64,000 bases of DNA from Costus lasius (Eukaryota; Streptophyta; Magnoliopsida; Zingiberales; Costaceae): contig CM050450.1 of assembly GCA_027563935.2 (NCBI GenBank), forward strand, positions 29,623,439 through 29,687,438, read 5' to 3'. The notes under the pieces were generated by a model. That model saw only the letters and a program-made list of their open reading frames with translations. It was not told the DNA's origin and made no database searches. Of this stretch, positions 32,801-44,485 are shown one piece after another (within the stretch, counting starts at the first letter, position 1; each line of letters opens with the position of its first letter). A program made the translations under genes and the position numbers.

Positions 32801-34667
32801 AGCAAGCTAGAACTCAAATCTGATAAATGTGTGTTTGTGGGGTATCCTAAGGAAACTAAAGGATATTACTTCTATATTCCCAGCGAAAACAAAGTTTTTG
32901 TTGCTCGGGGTGCTGTCTTTCTAGAGAAAGAATTTCTCATGAAAGAAGTCAGTGAGAGGAAGTTTGACTTAGACGAGGTCCAAGTGCAACCACAAGACAC
33001 TGAGATGGAACCTGAGCCACCTGCACCAGTTGCTGGGCAACCAGATGCTCAAACATAGGCCCCTCGTAGGTCTGGGAGGATTCGTCATGCACCTGAGAGG
33101 TATGGATTGCGGCCGACCCAACACGACGGGATCTTCATCATTGAGGATGAACCCAGGACCTATAATGAGGCGGTCGCTGGATCGGACTCCGAGAAATAGC
33201 TTGAGGACATGAGATCCGAGATGGATTCCATGTCGGCTAACCAAGTCTAAGATTTGGTGGAGCTGCCTGATGGGGTAAAACCTATAGGGTGTAAATGGGT
33301 CTTCAAGAGGAAGACTGACATGGATGGCAACATAGTTACCTATAAGGGTAGACTTGTGACTAAAGGATTCAAACAAGTCCACGGGGTAGACTATGATGAA
33401 ACCTTCTCGCCTGTTGCCATGTTCAAATCTATTCGAATCCTGCTTGCTATAGCTGCATATCACGATTATGAGATATGACAAATGGATGTAAAGACAGCAT
33501 TCCTTAAATGGAAAGCTGACAGAGGATGTGTATATGACACAGCCTGATGGCTTCATCCATCCTGCAGAGGCCGATAAGGTTTGCAGGCTAAAGAGATCCA
33601 TTTATGGATTAAAGCAAGCTTCTTGAAGTTGGAATATTTGATTTGATGAGGTAGTAAGATATTACAGTTTTATCAAGAGCGAAGATGACGCCTGTGTATA
33701 TAGAAAATTCAGTGGGAGCTTGGTGACATTTCTGGTCTTGTATTTCGACGACATACTACTTATTGGAAATGACATCCCTAGTCTTCAATCTGTGAAGACA
33801 TGGTTGGGAAAGTGTTTTGAGATGAAAGACTTAGGGGAGGCCGCCTATATCCTAGGTGTGAGGATCTACTGGGATAGATCCAAGAAGCTCCTGGCCCTTA
33901 GTCAAAGTACTTACATTGATAAGGTCCTGGAGAGGTTCAACTTGGAGCAATCCAAGAAAGGATACCTTCGAGTGAGACATGGCCTTATTCTCTCCAAGAG
34001 CCAGTGTCCCACCACACAGGCTGAGAGGGATGACATGAGTCGAGTACCTTATGCTTCGGCAGTAGGTTCGATCATGTACGCGATGTTATTTACTAGACCA
34101 GACGTGGCTTATGCTGTGAGCATAACTTGTCGATACTAATACAATCCAAGTCTACAGCACTGGGTGGCTGTAAAGAATATTCTAAAGTATCTGAGAAGAA
34201 CTAAACATTTGTTCTTGGTCTATGGGGGACAGGAAGAGCTCAGTGTTCAGGACTACACTGACGCATCGTTCCAGTCGGACCTTGATGACTTCAGATCGCA
34301 GGCAAGCTATGTGTTCAGATTGTGTGTATGTGCGATGAGCTGAGAGAGCTCTAGGCAATCCACAATAGCTTATTCTACAACTGAGGCTGAGTATGTTGCT
34401 TCTGAGACAGCCAAAGAAGTCGTTTGGATTCGGAAGTTCATTTCTGAACTTCAGGTGGTTCCAACTGCTGTGGATCCGATCAAGCTCTATTGTGATAACA
34501 ATGGAACGATTGCACAAGCAAATGAACCAAGGTCTCATCAAAAATCCAAGCACATGTTTAGAAGATTTCACCTGATCAGAGAGATCATTGACCGAGGTGA
34601 TGTTAAGATAAGCAGAGTTGACACAGATAACAATCTGGCAAACCCATTGACCAAGGCTTTGGCGTAG
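32801..34667 (+). pseudogene. Copia-2 reverse transcriptase and RNase H
   Basis: Collinear with copia-1 from GYPKETKGYYFY to the terminal LTKALA. Stops: TAG 33056-33058 (CAG in copia-1), TAG 33197-33199 and TAA 33248-33250 (TGG in copia-1), and TGA 33476-33478, which copia-1 shares. The polymerase box is YFDD where copia-1 has YVDD. The RNase H is fragmented, with a frameshift near 34310-34390. Clearly dead, and more decayed than copia-1. Confidence 0.87.
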
Positions 34668-34731
34668 CAGAAGCATGATGGTCATACGAGGGATATGGGG
34701 TTGAGATTTCTCAACAATTAAGTCTAAGTGC

Positions 34732-34742
34732 AAGTGGGAGAT
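34732..34742 (+). other. Copia-2 polypurine tract
   Basis: AAGTGGGAGATT before the 3' LTR, as in copia-1. Confidence 0.75.
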
Positions 34743-36726
34743 TATTAGTGTATATGCCCTTGGACCGATTATTGGTTCATCTTGTACTACTTGGCATTGA
34801 TATTTTATACATCATTATGGCATTGTCATTATTATGCTATGTTTACATCTGCGATTATGTACATAGATAATAATGTCCCTAGAGATAGATTGTATCTGTG
34901 CTCAAACGGTGTGTCCCCAATTGAGTACCTAAGTGGATAAGGGACAGCTCTGATACATGTGAGACTGGTATATGACCTGGTTAGGCACGGGGTGCTAACG
35001 CGGGCATATGGGTATATCAGTGGCGGATATACTGGACCGACCTGCTGTGAGGCTTTAACTTGGTGTCATTAGTTAAGCTCACAAGTGATAGGAGATGCAT
35101 TGATCCCTTAACTTGAGATCATTGACTCTTCTATATGGTTAGGGGCATGCTTTGATACAACCTAACACATCACCGTAGAAGGGAGGTCATAACGGTTGTC
35201 ATTGGGTATGTCACAACCTATATGAGAAGATCAATGGACAGATATAGGATTTGCCCCTTCCTGCGGGAAGCTTGATATCCACGGGGCTCCCCTATGGTTG
35301 CATGACTGAAAGTGTATGGCCATACCTAGGTGAAAGCCTGATGTAGTCATGACCATGTGATTGGATGAAAACAAAGTGGTCACACACTTTGTCCAATTGG
35401 ATATCAATCTAGCAAAGAGACTGTAATACATCGGTATCTTATTGCGATGATGGGGATGTCGATGTTGATATCCATTCTGAAGACTTGGGTAGCAGCGATG
35501 CACTGCTAGGTGCCACTCACTGCTTGTGATGACCTGAGTTCACACTACCAACATCAGAGGAACCTATAGGGTCGCACAACTTGAAACTCGGGTTCTCGTA
35601 TTGATCGGGTAGCATAATGATCGAGTTATTGGATAACTTAGATCTATTTGGGAGAATTCATCAGCGCCATTATGCCTGATGAGATGGAAGGGATTTATTG
35701 GAGCTAACTTCATTTTTGGGCCAAATGGGGGCCCAATAGGTCAAATGGGCCAAATGGGCCAAATAGGCCCAACAGGCAAATTGGGTCAAATGAAGTCTAA
35801 GCTTGGAGCATGGACCAATGGGCCTCCAAGCCCAATGGGCATGAAGTCGAGTTGGGGTGTGAGGTCTAATAGGCCTTGAGGCCCAATGGGCAGTCAGGCC
35901 TAATGGGCCATGACAATAAGTTGCCTAGGCCCAATAGACATCATGGTGAATTAAATCATATATTTAATTCTGTGAATTAAATCATGTATTTAATTATGTG
36001 AATTAAATTTTGTATTTAATTCTATAATTAATTCTGAGTTTAATGATGAATTTAATTCTGGATTTAATTACGAATTTAATTCTGAATTTAAAGAGTCATG
36101 CTATTAATGGCCATTATGAAACTTTAATTCAAGGTTTTAATGGGTCATTATGAGACTTTAATTCAGAGTTTAATTCTATAATTAATTCTAAATTTAATTC
36201 TATAATTATTGTTGAATTAATTTAGAGATTAATTATGAATTTATTGGCTTATTGCGGAATTCAAAGGGTCACCATGATTTCTATAAAAGAGGGGGTGGAG
36301 TGTCCTTGGCACATACTTGATCTCTTTGGAAGATTTCTCTCCTTGGTGCCTACTCGATTCTTCCCTCTCTTCTGAGCGACTGCAAGGTTAGACCTTGGCA
36401 GATTCTTCCATCATTCCTTCTCATCTTGGCGTCTCCTTCTTGTGGGTAGTGCAAGCTCTTGAGGATTTCTCCCAGAGGCGTGGATCTTCTTCCCGAGGCT
36501 AACACCGGGCGTGGAAGAAGAGAACTCAAGCATCGGCTGTGTGCGAGACTGCAGAGGCGAACATTTGGGCGCCTGCATTGCTTCTTTTTCTTCACTGCAA
36601 GGTATCATCTCCTACTCACCGTGTTGATTCTTTCGCATGACTCGATCTTCTGGGTTTTTGGGACTAGCCTGTTTCGGGGATTGCTTCCGCTGTGCATGTC
36701 TTTAAAATTCTCGGGGTTTCCCAACA
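34743..36726 (+). repeat. Copia-2 3' LTR
   Basis: 1984 bp ending CCAACA. It includes the GGGCCAAAT minisatellite (about 35715-35910), the TTTAATTC-rich block (about 35945-36240) and TATAAAAG at 36282-36289. Because it is uninterrupted, it shows the empty sites of copia-1 (near 36406) and the full LTR layout. Confidence 0.92.
36282..36289 (+). promoter_or_regulatory. TATA box of copia-2 3' LTR
   Basis: TATAAAAG followed by GAGGGGG, same context as 2459-2466. In the 3' LTR it could drive transcription outward into flanking DNA. Confidence 0.5.
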
Positions 36727-36732
36727 CACCCA

Positions 36733-36755
36733 CCCCCCCCCCCCCCCCCCCCCCC
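36733..36755 (+). repeat. Poly-C tract (23 C)
   Basis: Uninterrupted C run between the end of copia-2 and the L1 fragment, preceded by CACCCA. Confidence 0.95.
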
Positions 36756-36770
36756 GCCCACATCAACCAT

Positions 36771-37216
36771 GATTTGGGATTGGCATGGAAAGCTAGAATG
36801 GGATCATTTGCATACATCAAATAAAGAGACAATGGGCCACCTTACCTAATTTCTTGCATGCTAGTGAAAAAGGTAAATTGAGTACCATTGATGATAAAAG
36901 AGAATTTGAGGGACTCAATAGAATATTGAATCCAATTAATAAAGATCAAGGAAGATGGATAGTGAGCCCTTTATAAATGGTCATCTAGGAAATTTTGTCA
37001 AAGGCTTTCTCCAAGTCAAGCACTTGCAGGGAGAGAATACTATCCTAAATGTTTCTACCTGTGACCAAAGTCAACTGCTCCTAATTGATAATATTAGATA
37101 GGATAGGTTTCATTCTATTAGCCAAAAGTTTAGTTAGGATATGTAAGAGACACTACATAAGGATATGGGCGTTAGGTCATTGATTCCTTTCGAGTTTTGG
37201 GATTTAGGAATGGAAA

Positions 37217-37271
<55 letters not shown>

Positions 37272-37964
37272 CCCCAATTATCCGGAAGGTGATTAGAAAT
37301 GAAGAAGGCATGAATGAAGACAGGAAACAAACTTAGGTTCAATAGGTTTCCAAAAATGTTTATAAAATTTCCTAGTAAAGTCATCAGGTTCAAGGCTCTT
37401 ATCTCTTGGAAGCGTAGAACTAATAGAGTTAAGCTGTGATGACCTAAAAGGGGTAGAAAACAGCAAACTAAAAGCATGACTCATGGGGAAGTAATGGCTA
37501 GAATTGATACAAATTTAGAATATCCTAGAAAGGGATTAAGTATTTTGGGTTTGAGGATTCCAAAGATTGTAACAATGATCTCTAAAAGCATTAGCAATAC
37601 CCTATCATCAGTGATGAGGGGGCTAGCTTCCAGGGACAAAGAGAGAATTTTATTAGTTTTGGCACGAATGGTAACCTAATGATTGAAGAATTTGGGGTTA
37701 CCATCACCCTCATTGAGTCATTTATAATTGGTGAGAGTCCACAATTTTAGGTCAATTTGTCTATTAAGGGTAATGGCTTTATTCATGAGAGAAAGGGTGA
37801 TCGCTTATTCATGAGAGAGTTCAAAGAAGTTTCCTTAGAACAAGAAATGGGCTTAGAAGCCTCAATGATTTACTAGTTATGAATTTGCTTCCAAGTATAA
37901 TCAAGAGTCTTATTCAAATTGCCTAAGTTTAATTTGCACCATCTAGTGAAATCATGGTCCTGAT
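36771..37964 (-). pseudogene. L1-type LINE, endonuclease-RT linker and reverse transcriptase
   Basis: Minus-strand translation in shifting frames reads, in order: EGDGNPKFFNH (the GDRNTKFFH segment of plant L1), KSLEPDDFTRKFYKHFW (KAPGPDGF), LANRMKPILSNIIN and VTGRNI (RT palm), LDLEKAFDKIS (first catalytic aspartate box), RQGGPLSLYL then YANDPI in place of YADD. Several stops and shifts are present. A (GT)n run replaces part of the frame at 37219-37270. It is a dead L1 copy, continued at 780-960 on the other side of copia-2. Confidence 0.75.
37219..37270. repeat. (GT)n microsatellite in the L1 fragment
   Basis: About 26 GT units without interruption, in a position where other L1 copies encode protein between the KAPGPDGF and RPISL boxes. 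Confidence 0.95.
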
Positions 37965-37982
37965 GGGGGGGGGGGGGGGGGG
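37965..37982 (+). repeat. Poly-G tract (18 G)
   Basis: Uninterrupted G run at the right edge of the L1 fragment; mirrors the C run at its left edge. Confidence 0.95.
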
Positions 37983-40900
37983 TAACCACATGTAGCATGG
38001 CATAGCATTGGCATGATGAATAATATTGTCTAATAGTTTCCTAGCTAGCTCTTGGGTGCTTATGTCACCCCTCTACCCATCTCCTCCTCTCTTCGATGCT
38101 TGTGTCGCCCACTTCTTCTTCCTTTATCCCTTCAAGGGCCAAGGTTCCCTCACTAACATTTCTCCAAGATCTTCTTTTTGAGGAGCAAGAGAACTCATCT
38201 AAGTCATATACGCACAAGTATCTCTTCTTCAACCTTGGTGGCTCATCTATATCAACTATTGGCACAAGGATTTCAACTCCATATTCAAGGCCTCCTCTTC
38301 AAGGATCTTCATCTCCAACCTCCAAGAGAGGCTCTTCAACAAACCCTAAATTTAGCCAAGCATCTTAAACTTGATCTTTGATTTAATTTCTTGCCTGGTT
38401 ATTATCTTTAACTTGTTGAATCTTTGTTGGTTGTGCAAAGGCAAGAAACCTCTTCACTTCATTGGCTTGGCATCTTCAAGATCTTCCTCTTCAACACAAG
38501 TGGCACAAAGGATGTTCATCTTCAACCACAAGCATCTAGCCAAAGCCCATCATCAATAAGAGAACTCAACAGAGAACCCCTTCTCCCTTAAATATTTATT
38601 TGTAGTTGATGCTTGCTTGATTTGTTTTCTCATTAATAACTTCCTTTGACTCTTGAAGCTCTTAGCATCAACAAGGGACTTACAACATGGCACATCTTGA
38701 TGGAATCAATCATGGCTGAAACTTACTGGTAACATAAATTTTGATAGTGTTTTTCATGCATATTTATTATAAATTTATGTCATATTTTCCTCTATTTATA
38801 TTGAAATTAATTTAATTTTATTATATATTACAAAAAAAACCTTCATTTCTTTGTTTTTTTTAATTTCTAGATAAAAGGCCCTAAAAATATGTGAAATTAA
38901 AGATATTTTATCATAGAGATATTCAAACTATACAAAGGGACTTTCACGAGAAATTTAGAGCCCGAAGCTAAATGAAAATTTTTGGTGGTGATTACAATCA
39001 CTAGTGGTGATTCTATGGTGATGAAAGATTTTGTAAGTTTTAAAGTTACAATAATACTTCCCAAAAAGAAACGAGGTCACACCACAAATTTCAAGACAAA
39101 ATATTCAAAGTGAAAATCATGCCCCATGATTACAAGGATGGCCATGATTACAAGTATGGAGACTGATTCTAGTAGGTGGATAGGTGACTCTTTCTCCTTT
39201 GATTTCTCTTCCATCAAGCTATAAGAGAAGCTCAAACCTTAAGGCTTTGAGAGAGCACACATAGGTCAATAAATCCACCAAGTTTCAGCCACTACCATCA
39301 CATCCTCACTCTAAATCAAAGCTGAGAATCGAAGATTGACATCTAAACCCTAGCAGTGCCTTCCAATGCTTATAATCAATAATACATCAAATTGGAGTAT
39401 GCAAATCATATAGAGGATGGCTGGGAGTATGAAAATGTCACCGCCAATAGTAGGGAAGGAAGCAGTGATCAGACACAATCACAATAGTAGGGAAGGAAGC
39501 AATGATTTCGGTTGAAAATCCATCAAGAATCAATAGAGATTTCGATTGAAAATGTCACCGCCAATAGTAGGGAAGGAAGCAGTGATCAGACACAATCACA
39601 ATAGTGATTGCAATCATGATTGAGAGAGAGAGAGAAAAAAAAATTTTCATTTGCTATAATCTTTTATGAGGCAGTTGTCATACTATTATTTTCTTATTTT
39701 CCAAGTTGATTGTAAATTTTTATCTATGTTTAAGATGTTTAAAACTATTGTCTTTGTAGCTTAAACGTATTTTTAAGCTACGAGGAGTAACCTTTTAATT
39801 TTCCATTTAGTAATGCATGTTTAGCATAATTTGTTATTTTCTTTAGGGTTTGTAAAGTTGATTATAGATGATATTGTGCTTTTGGCTAGTGGTGTTTAAG
39901 TTATTATGTGTTATGGGATCATGAGAAGGACTAAAATGTGACTCATGACTCTAGAACCCTCTAGTTGAACCTACAACGGCTAGACTAGGAAAGTAGCTAG
40001 TTTGCATAATTCAACTAGTGAAGTTTATTCCACGTGTAGTACTTTAAATCTTCTAACTAAGACAAAAACTGGAAGGTGACTTCAAGATTTGGAACCCTAT
40101 AATCAAACTTATAATTGGTATACTATGAAAGTAGCTAATTATATGGGGGATTAACCAATTTATGATTTGTGCTTAATAAAGTTAATTAGATTAGTAAGTG
40201 ATAGTGATAGCTTGGTATTAATCTAGTTAAACATTAGGATGAGCTATAAAAGGGGATGTCCTATAAATCAAAGTAAATTTTCTTTAACAACCATAGAAAA
40301 TTGCTAAAGAAAATTTAATTTATGTGTTAGCATAATTTGTACTTTTAGAAATCATAATGGTGAAACCCCATACCCGAAAACTTCCTTAAATTAATTATAA
40401 GTTTGTTCTATTTCTGCCATCTACTTATTGCCTATTGGATATCGAATTGCCTAGATTACGCGATCACGATAAATTTGGTACTTAATTTTAGAATCCCCTA
40501 TAGGGTTGATATTTTTATTACTATGACTAACTGTGCACTTGTGTTGTGTCCCTACTTTGTGTTATTTTTTCAACAGTGATATAAAAGTAGTAATTTGGCA
40601 CCAAGTCTGGGAACGTCATCACTTACAAAGCCTACTCCATCCAAGAACTTGGCGCCTTTCTATTTGATAATTAGTTTAGATTAGATAGTTAATTAGTTTT
40701 CAAATAAAATAGTTGCCTTTGCTAGCAAGAGGAATTGGAGGCTTAACCTCCCTCTTGATATCAATTATTGTAAAAGGCCTCTTATTCATGTATTGTAATA
40801 ATCATTATACCCATGTATGTGTTTGAAGGATGGTGTGTGTAATGCTCATTGCCCTACTTGTCTGCTATCAACCAATAGAGCAATGAAGATTGGGGTGGTC

Positions 40901-41392
40901 GGTCGTTCTATTCTCAAGTATTAGGTGAGTATTCTTTATGTTATTGTTATATATTTTATGCATTTTCCTGCATTCTAGTTAAATATCACAGCCTTAGTTT
41001 TAGTTTTAATTTTAGTTGTATATGTAAGGTCTGTTTTATCTTAAAAGACAAAAACATATTTTCAAAAACCAAATCTTGCTTGCTAGTTCACATTTTCTTT
41101 ATAATCATCTTATTTATGCCAGTCAAACACGTGTCCTCGTTCTACATGAATTTTTCCAATCTTTGCCCAAAATGTTTATGGTAGGTTGTCACGTTGACCG
41201 AGTTCGACAAGTCCGGAGGCCAATTGAAGGTGGGCAAGAGCAAGAGCGAGCTTTTGCATTGGAGCCTATCTCTATATAAGTTAGAACTCAAGAGATAACA
41301 TGTCACATTCACTATGCTGCATCAAACCAAATGACCACCCCTTCATTAGACGGCTAATTACACCAAATCAAAGTGGCACCAAAGGGGATAAA
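37983..41392. other. Repeat-derived spacer without recognised gene
   Basis: No frame longer than about 100 codons and no family resemblance. 38040-38580 is CT- and TTC-rich. A 58-bp direct repeat lies at 39431-39488 and 39548-39605. The stretch TAATTTGGCACCAAGTCTGG (about 40590-40609) vaguely resembles a gypsy primer site of the TTTGGCGCCGTCTGTGGG type. The preceding GTGCACTTGTGTTGTG recalls the end of some LTRs, so a decayed gypsy leader is possible. Nothing here is strong enough to name. Confidence 0.4.
39431..39605. repeat. 58-bp perfect direct repeat
   Basis: Copies at 39431-39488 and 39548-39605, beginning GAAAATGTCACCGCCAATAG, separated by 59 bp that include a shorter partial copy (AGTAGGGAAGGAAGCAATGAT). 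Confidence 0.9.
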
Positions 41393-44300
41393 GGTTGCGT
41401 TTGGGGCTGCTGGCTGCCCGCTTTTGCGGGTGCGGCTAGTTGATTCTAATCAAAAGTAAATTTTTAGGGCAGTTGGCCGCTAGGCGCACCAGCAGTTACC
41501 TGATCGAAAAAAGTAATTAATCGGATGATTCTTGAGAATCAGCTCGTGACGCTCCTCTTCTCATTACCCGTGACGTTCTCTCTCCTCTCTCGAAAAAGCT
41601 TCGGACGCATCTCCTCTTCCGAAACTCTTCCAAAAAGCTTCCGACGCCACGCTCGTCTGTCTCCGCATCTCGCCGGCTCCACGCCTCGCCGGAGCTACTC
41701 CCACAAACCTCCGCCGCCTCGCTGACCTCCAGATCTAGCTCCGCCGACCCTGCTCTAGCCTTCGCGTTCCACCTCCGGTATGCTCCAACAGCATGCTCCC
41801 TGCTCCACCTCCGGCCTGCCTGCTCCAGCTCACCCCTACTCGAGCTCCCTCCGGCCTTCTCTAGCTCCCCCCTGCTCGAGCTCCCTGCTCCACCGCCGAG
41901 CCCTGCCAGCTCCAGGTAAGTTCCAGCCTCCGCCCCCTCCAGCCATCGCGTTCCAAATCTCTTTCAGCACCGCATCCTCCAGGTAAGCTCCAAGTCTGAA
42001 CTGTCGCTTTCGCATCTCCTCTATCCTCCAGCTCCCACTCCCAGCTCCCCGCTCCAACTCACTGCTAGCAGCCGAGTCCCTGCTCCCTGCTCCAGCCGAC
42101 GCAGCTCAGCTCAAGCTCCTGCTCTAACCAGGGCAGCTCCAGCCAAGTCCCCTGCTCCCTGCTCCCTGCTCCAGCCGAGTCCCTGCTCCTGCTCTAAACG
42201 CAGCCTGAAATCTCCAGCCTGAAATCTTCAGCCGAGTCCCTGCTCCTGCTCCAAGTCCCCTGCTCCCTGCTCTTACTCCTGCTCCAGCCTGAAATCTCCC
42301 TGCTCCTGCTCCAAGTCCTCTTCTTCAAAAGGGTCCTGCTCTTGCTCCTGCTCTAAAATCTCTCTGCTCCTACTCCAAGTCCTCTTCTTCGAAAGGGTCC
42401 TTTTTAGGTAATCTCCCTGCTCCTGTACATTTTCTTCTTCAGTTCTTAGGATGCGCATTTTGATAGCTGGTAGTCCTTCGAATTATTGGCTAAATCTATG
42501 TGGTTTTTAGATTAAGACAAAACAAATGATCTTAAACATGTTTACTTGCTGGTTGCATAACATGTTTAAAATGATACGTGAATCGTAAGTCTTATTCTTC
42601 TCTAAGAGGAGCATGATTTTTATTCCCTTTACTAAAACCAGTTTATATATCCTATTATATGCAATGTATTATGTAGTATTTTAGTCTCCAAATCTTTTGT
42701 GATTGACTTTGGTAACTTTGGTAACTTTGGTAACTTTGGTAACATGGAAAAGCTGTGTACAACTCCATTTGTTTGTTTTTTTAAACTTTGGTAACTTGGA
42801 GAAGCTGTGTGATCATTAACCCGTGAAATGTTGGGATTTTAGTAGTACGCTCAAGTAAATAAATATATGTAATTCTAGAAATTAGGTATTGTAATTATTC
42901 TGCAGGAGTAATCATCAATAATGTGCAAAGTGCTTCACTGAACACCCCATGATGCTAATGGGATTGTATTTCATATTGAAATGTGGCTAAAATAGATTCC
43001 TGGAATATAACTTGGATGGGTTTCTTTCCCATATTATAAGTTTCCCCGGTTACTTAGAATTGTTACTCAAAAAGAATCTTCTGTTAATACACTCGGGAAT
43101 GGGAACAGTTGGAATCTTCCATTCTATTTTATTGTACAGGAACTATTATTGTAGCTTAGATGTTGAAGCACATTGGCCAGTTTTAATTCACTGAAGAAGA
43201 TGATCATATTTCTTTGATAATAAACAATATTGAAGACTTTATAGTAAAATTCCTCTATGTGTCATTAGATAATAGAGTTCTTTGGACTGAGACTTGGATT
43301 TGGGAGAGCATTCTTTCTTTAAAAGTTATGATTTTTGGATAGTTGCTATTGGAGGCCAAAGTGATAAGCACACAAGCATTGTTTAATATCTCACTCTATT
43401 TCTCATAATATGTCTGAGATATACAAGTATGATGGGTTACCAAGAATAAATACAGTAGTGTTCTGTCAGCACCATCAAGGCATTTAGAATCAATATGTCT
43501 CGACTTCAGTCAGACTGAGACAAGTCTCTATAGGCGGTTTTGATACTTTGGAATACTTATTAGATTGTATGAGTAGAGATGTATTTAGTGGCCTTATTTA
43601 GGGTTTACAAATTTAATAGTCTAGCTATATGGTAGGCATTCTCAGGAAGATTCTCTAGATTTTTTTAGTCTGAATCAGGTTTGCTTTTTTATCTTGTCCC
43701 AGACTTTACAATCTTCTCTTGATTTGTAATTACTTTAATTCTCTGAAATGAGTTACGAACCATTTTGGCCTTTATTAAAACAAGAAAGATTACATATTTC
43801 ATGTTTCTTTTACATATAGATAAACTCAGTGGTTGTGAAAAATGAATCAATATTATATCTAGTCCTGTTTCTTTTATTTATCTTAGGCTTTATGGATATT
43901 GGTCTTACTACCTTCCTAATGATTTATGGTTTACTAACAATTGTAAATAAAGCTGAGCATTTGATTTTGAATCATATTGCTAGTCTTTTCTGTTGACCTG
44001 ATATTCTTGCTTATTGTCCTATTAGATCTTGCTCAGAACCGCTATTTTGAGGATGAGGCATTCATTGGATATTTGTGAAAAGTGACTGGGATATAAAAGT
44101 GATTGGGATATAAAAGTGATAGGGATATAAAACTTCCATGACTACAAAAGTTACTAAAGATCAAACACTAGATCAAACACCATCTAATCAAATTGTAATT
44201 TCCATGACTACCTGATGCATCTGCTTGTTCTTGACATTCAACCTTTACATTCAACCTTTGCATCAACAATGCTTTACATTATATTAGTGACAATAGATAA

Positions 44301-44485
44301 CAGTAGTATTTGTGAAAAGTTACTACTTAGTTTAGTAGTAATAAGTGGTTACTCTTCTTAAAACTACCATTATGTTTCTTGTTACGATTAAATTGTAGCT
44401 TGTATTGATCAATTTTTATGTTTAATGGTCTTATCTTAATAGTTTAGGGTACTAAAAGTCTTATTTTTATTTTTCAAGCTTATAT
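41393..44485 (+). other. PIF-1 5' region: CT-rich leader and AT-rich stretch
   Basis: 41550-42420 is GC- and CT-rich with many CTGCTCC units. It looks like a transcribed leader, but its long minus-strand frames are low-complexity artefacts. 42430-44480 is AT-rich and ends with a good splice acceptor (TTTTTATTTTTCAAG, near 44479) just before the ORF1 ATG, so a 5' UTR intron is plausible. A TTTGGTAAC unit is repeated four times at about 42710-42745. No other gene seen. Confidence 0.45.

Larger units (their letters stand above)
972..36726 (+). mobile_element. Copia-2: Ty1/copia LTR retrotransposon, outer host of the nest
   Basis: This is a full-length but dead copia element: 5' LTR (972-2586 plus 22028-22351), tRNA-Met primer site at 22353, leader, gag-pol remains (30804-34667), polypurine tract and 3' LTR (34743-36726). 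The two LTRs are about 1.94 and 1.98 kb once the insertions are removed. The first base of the 5' LTR is C where the family has T. Both outer flanks are C-rich (CACCCACCCCC on each side), so the target-site duplication cannot be defined exactly. Copia-1 sits in its 5' LTR and gypsy-2 in its leader, so copia-2 is older than both. LTR length, TGTTGG/CCAACA ends and primer site suggest the Angela/Tork side of copia, which is an inference. Confidence 0.88.

Noticed and set aside
32969..33601. 210-codon minus-strand frame over copia-2 reverse transcriptase
   Set aside because: Opposite strand of a recognisable RT; the length results from loss of constraint on this strand.
38096..38381. Ser-rich frames of 67-90 codons
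   Set aside because: Two overlapping frames of a TTC/TCA-rich stretch; no start context or family.
39431..39605. Possible CRISPR-like direct repeats
   Set aside because: Only two full copies of 58 bp in plant DNA; no array or cas genes.
42273..42458. Glu/Gln-rich minus-strand frame
   Set aside because: Product of a CTGCTCC-type repeat read backwards; low complexity.
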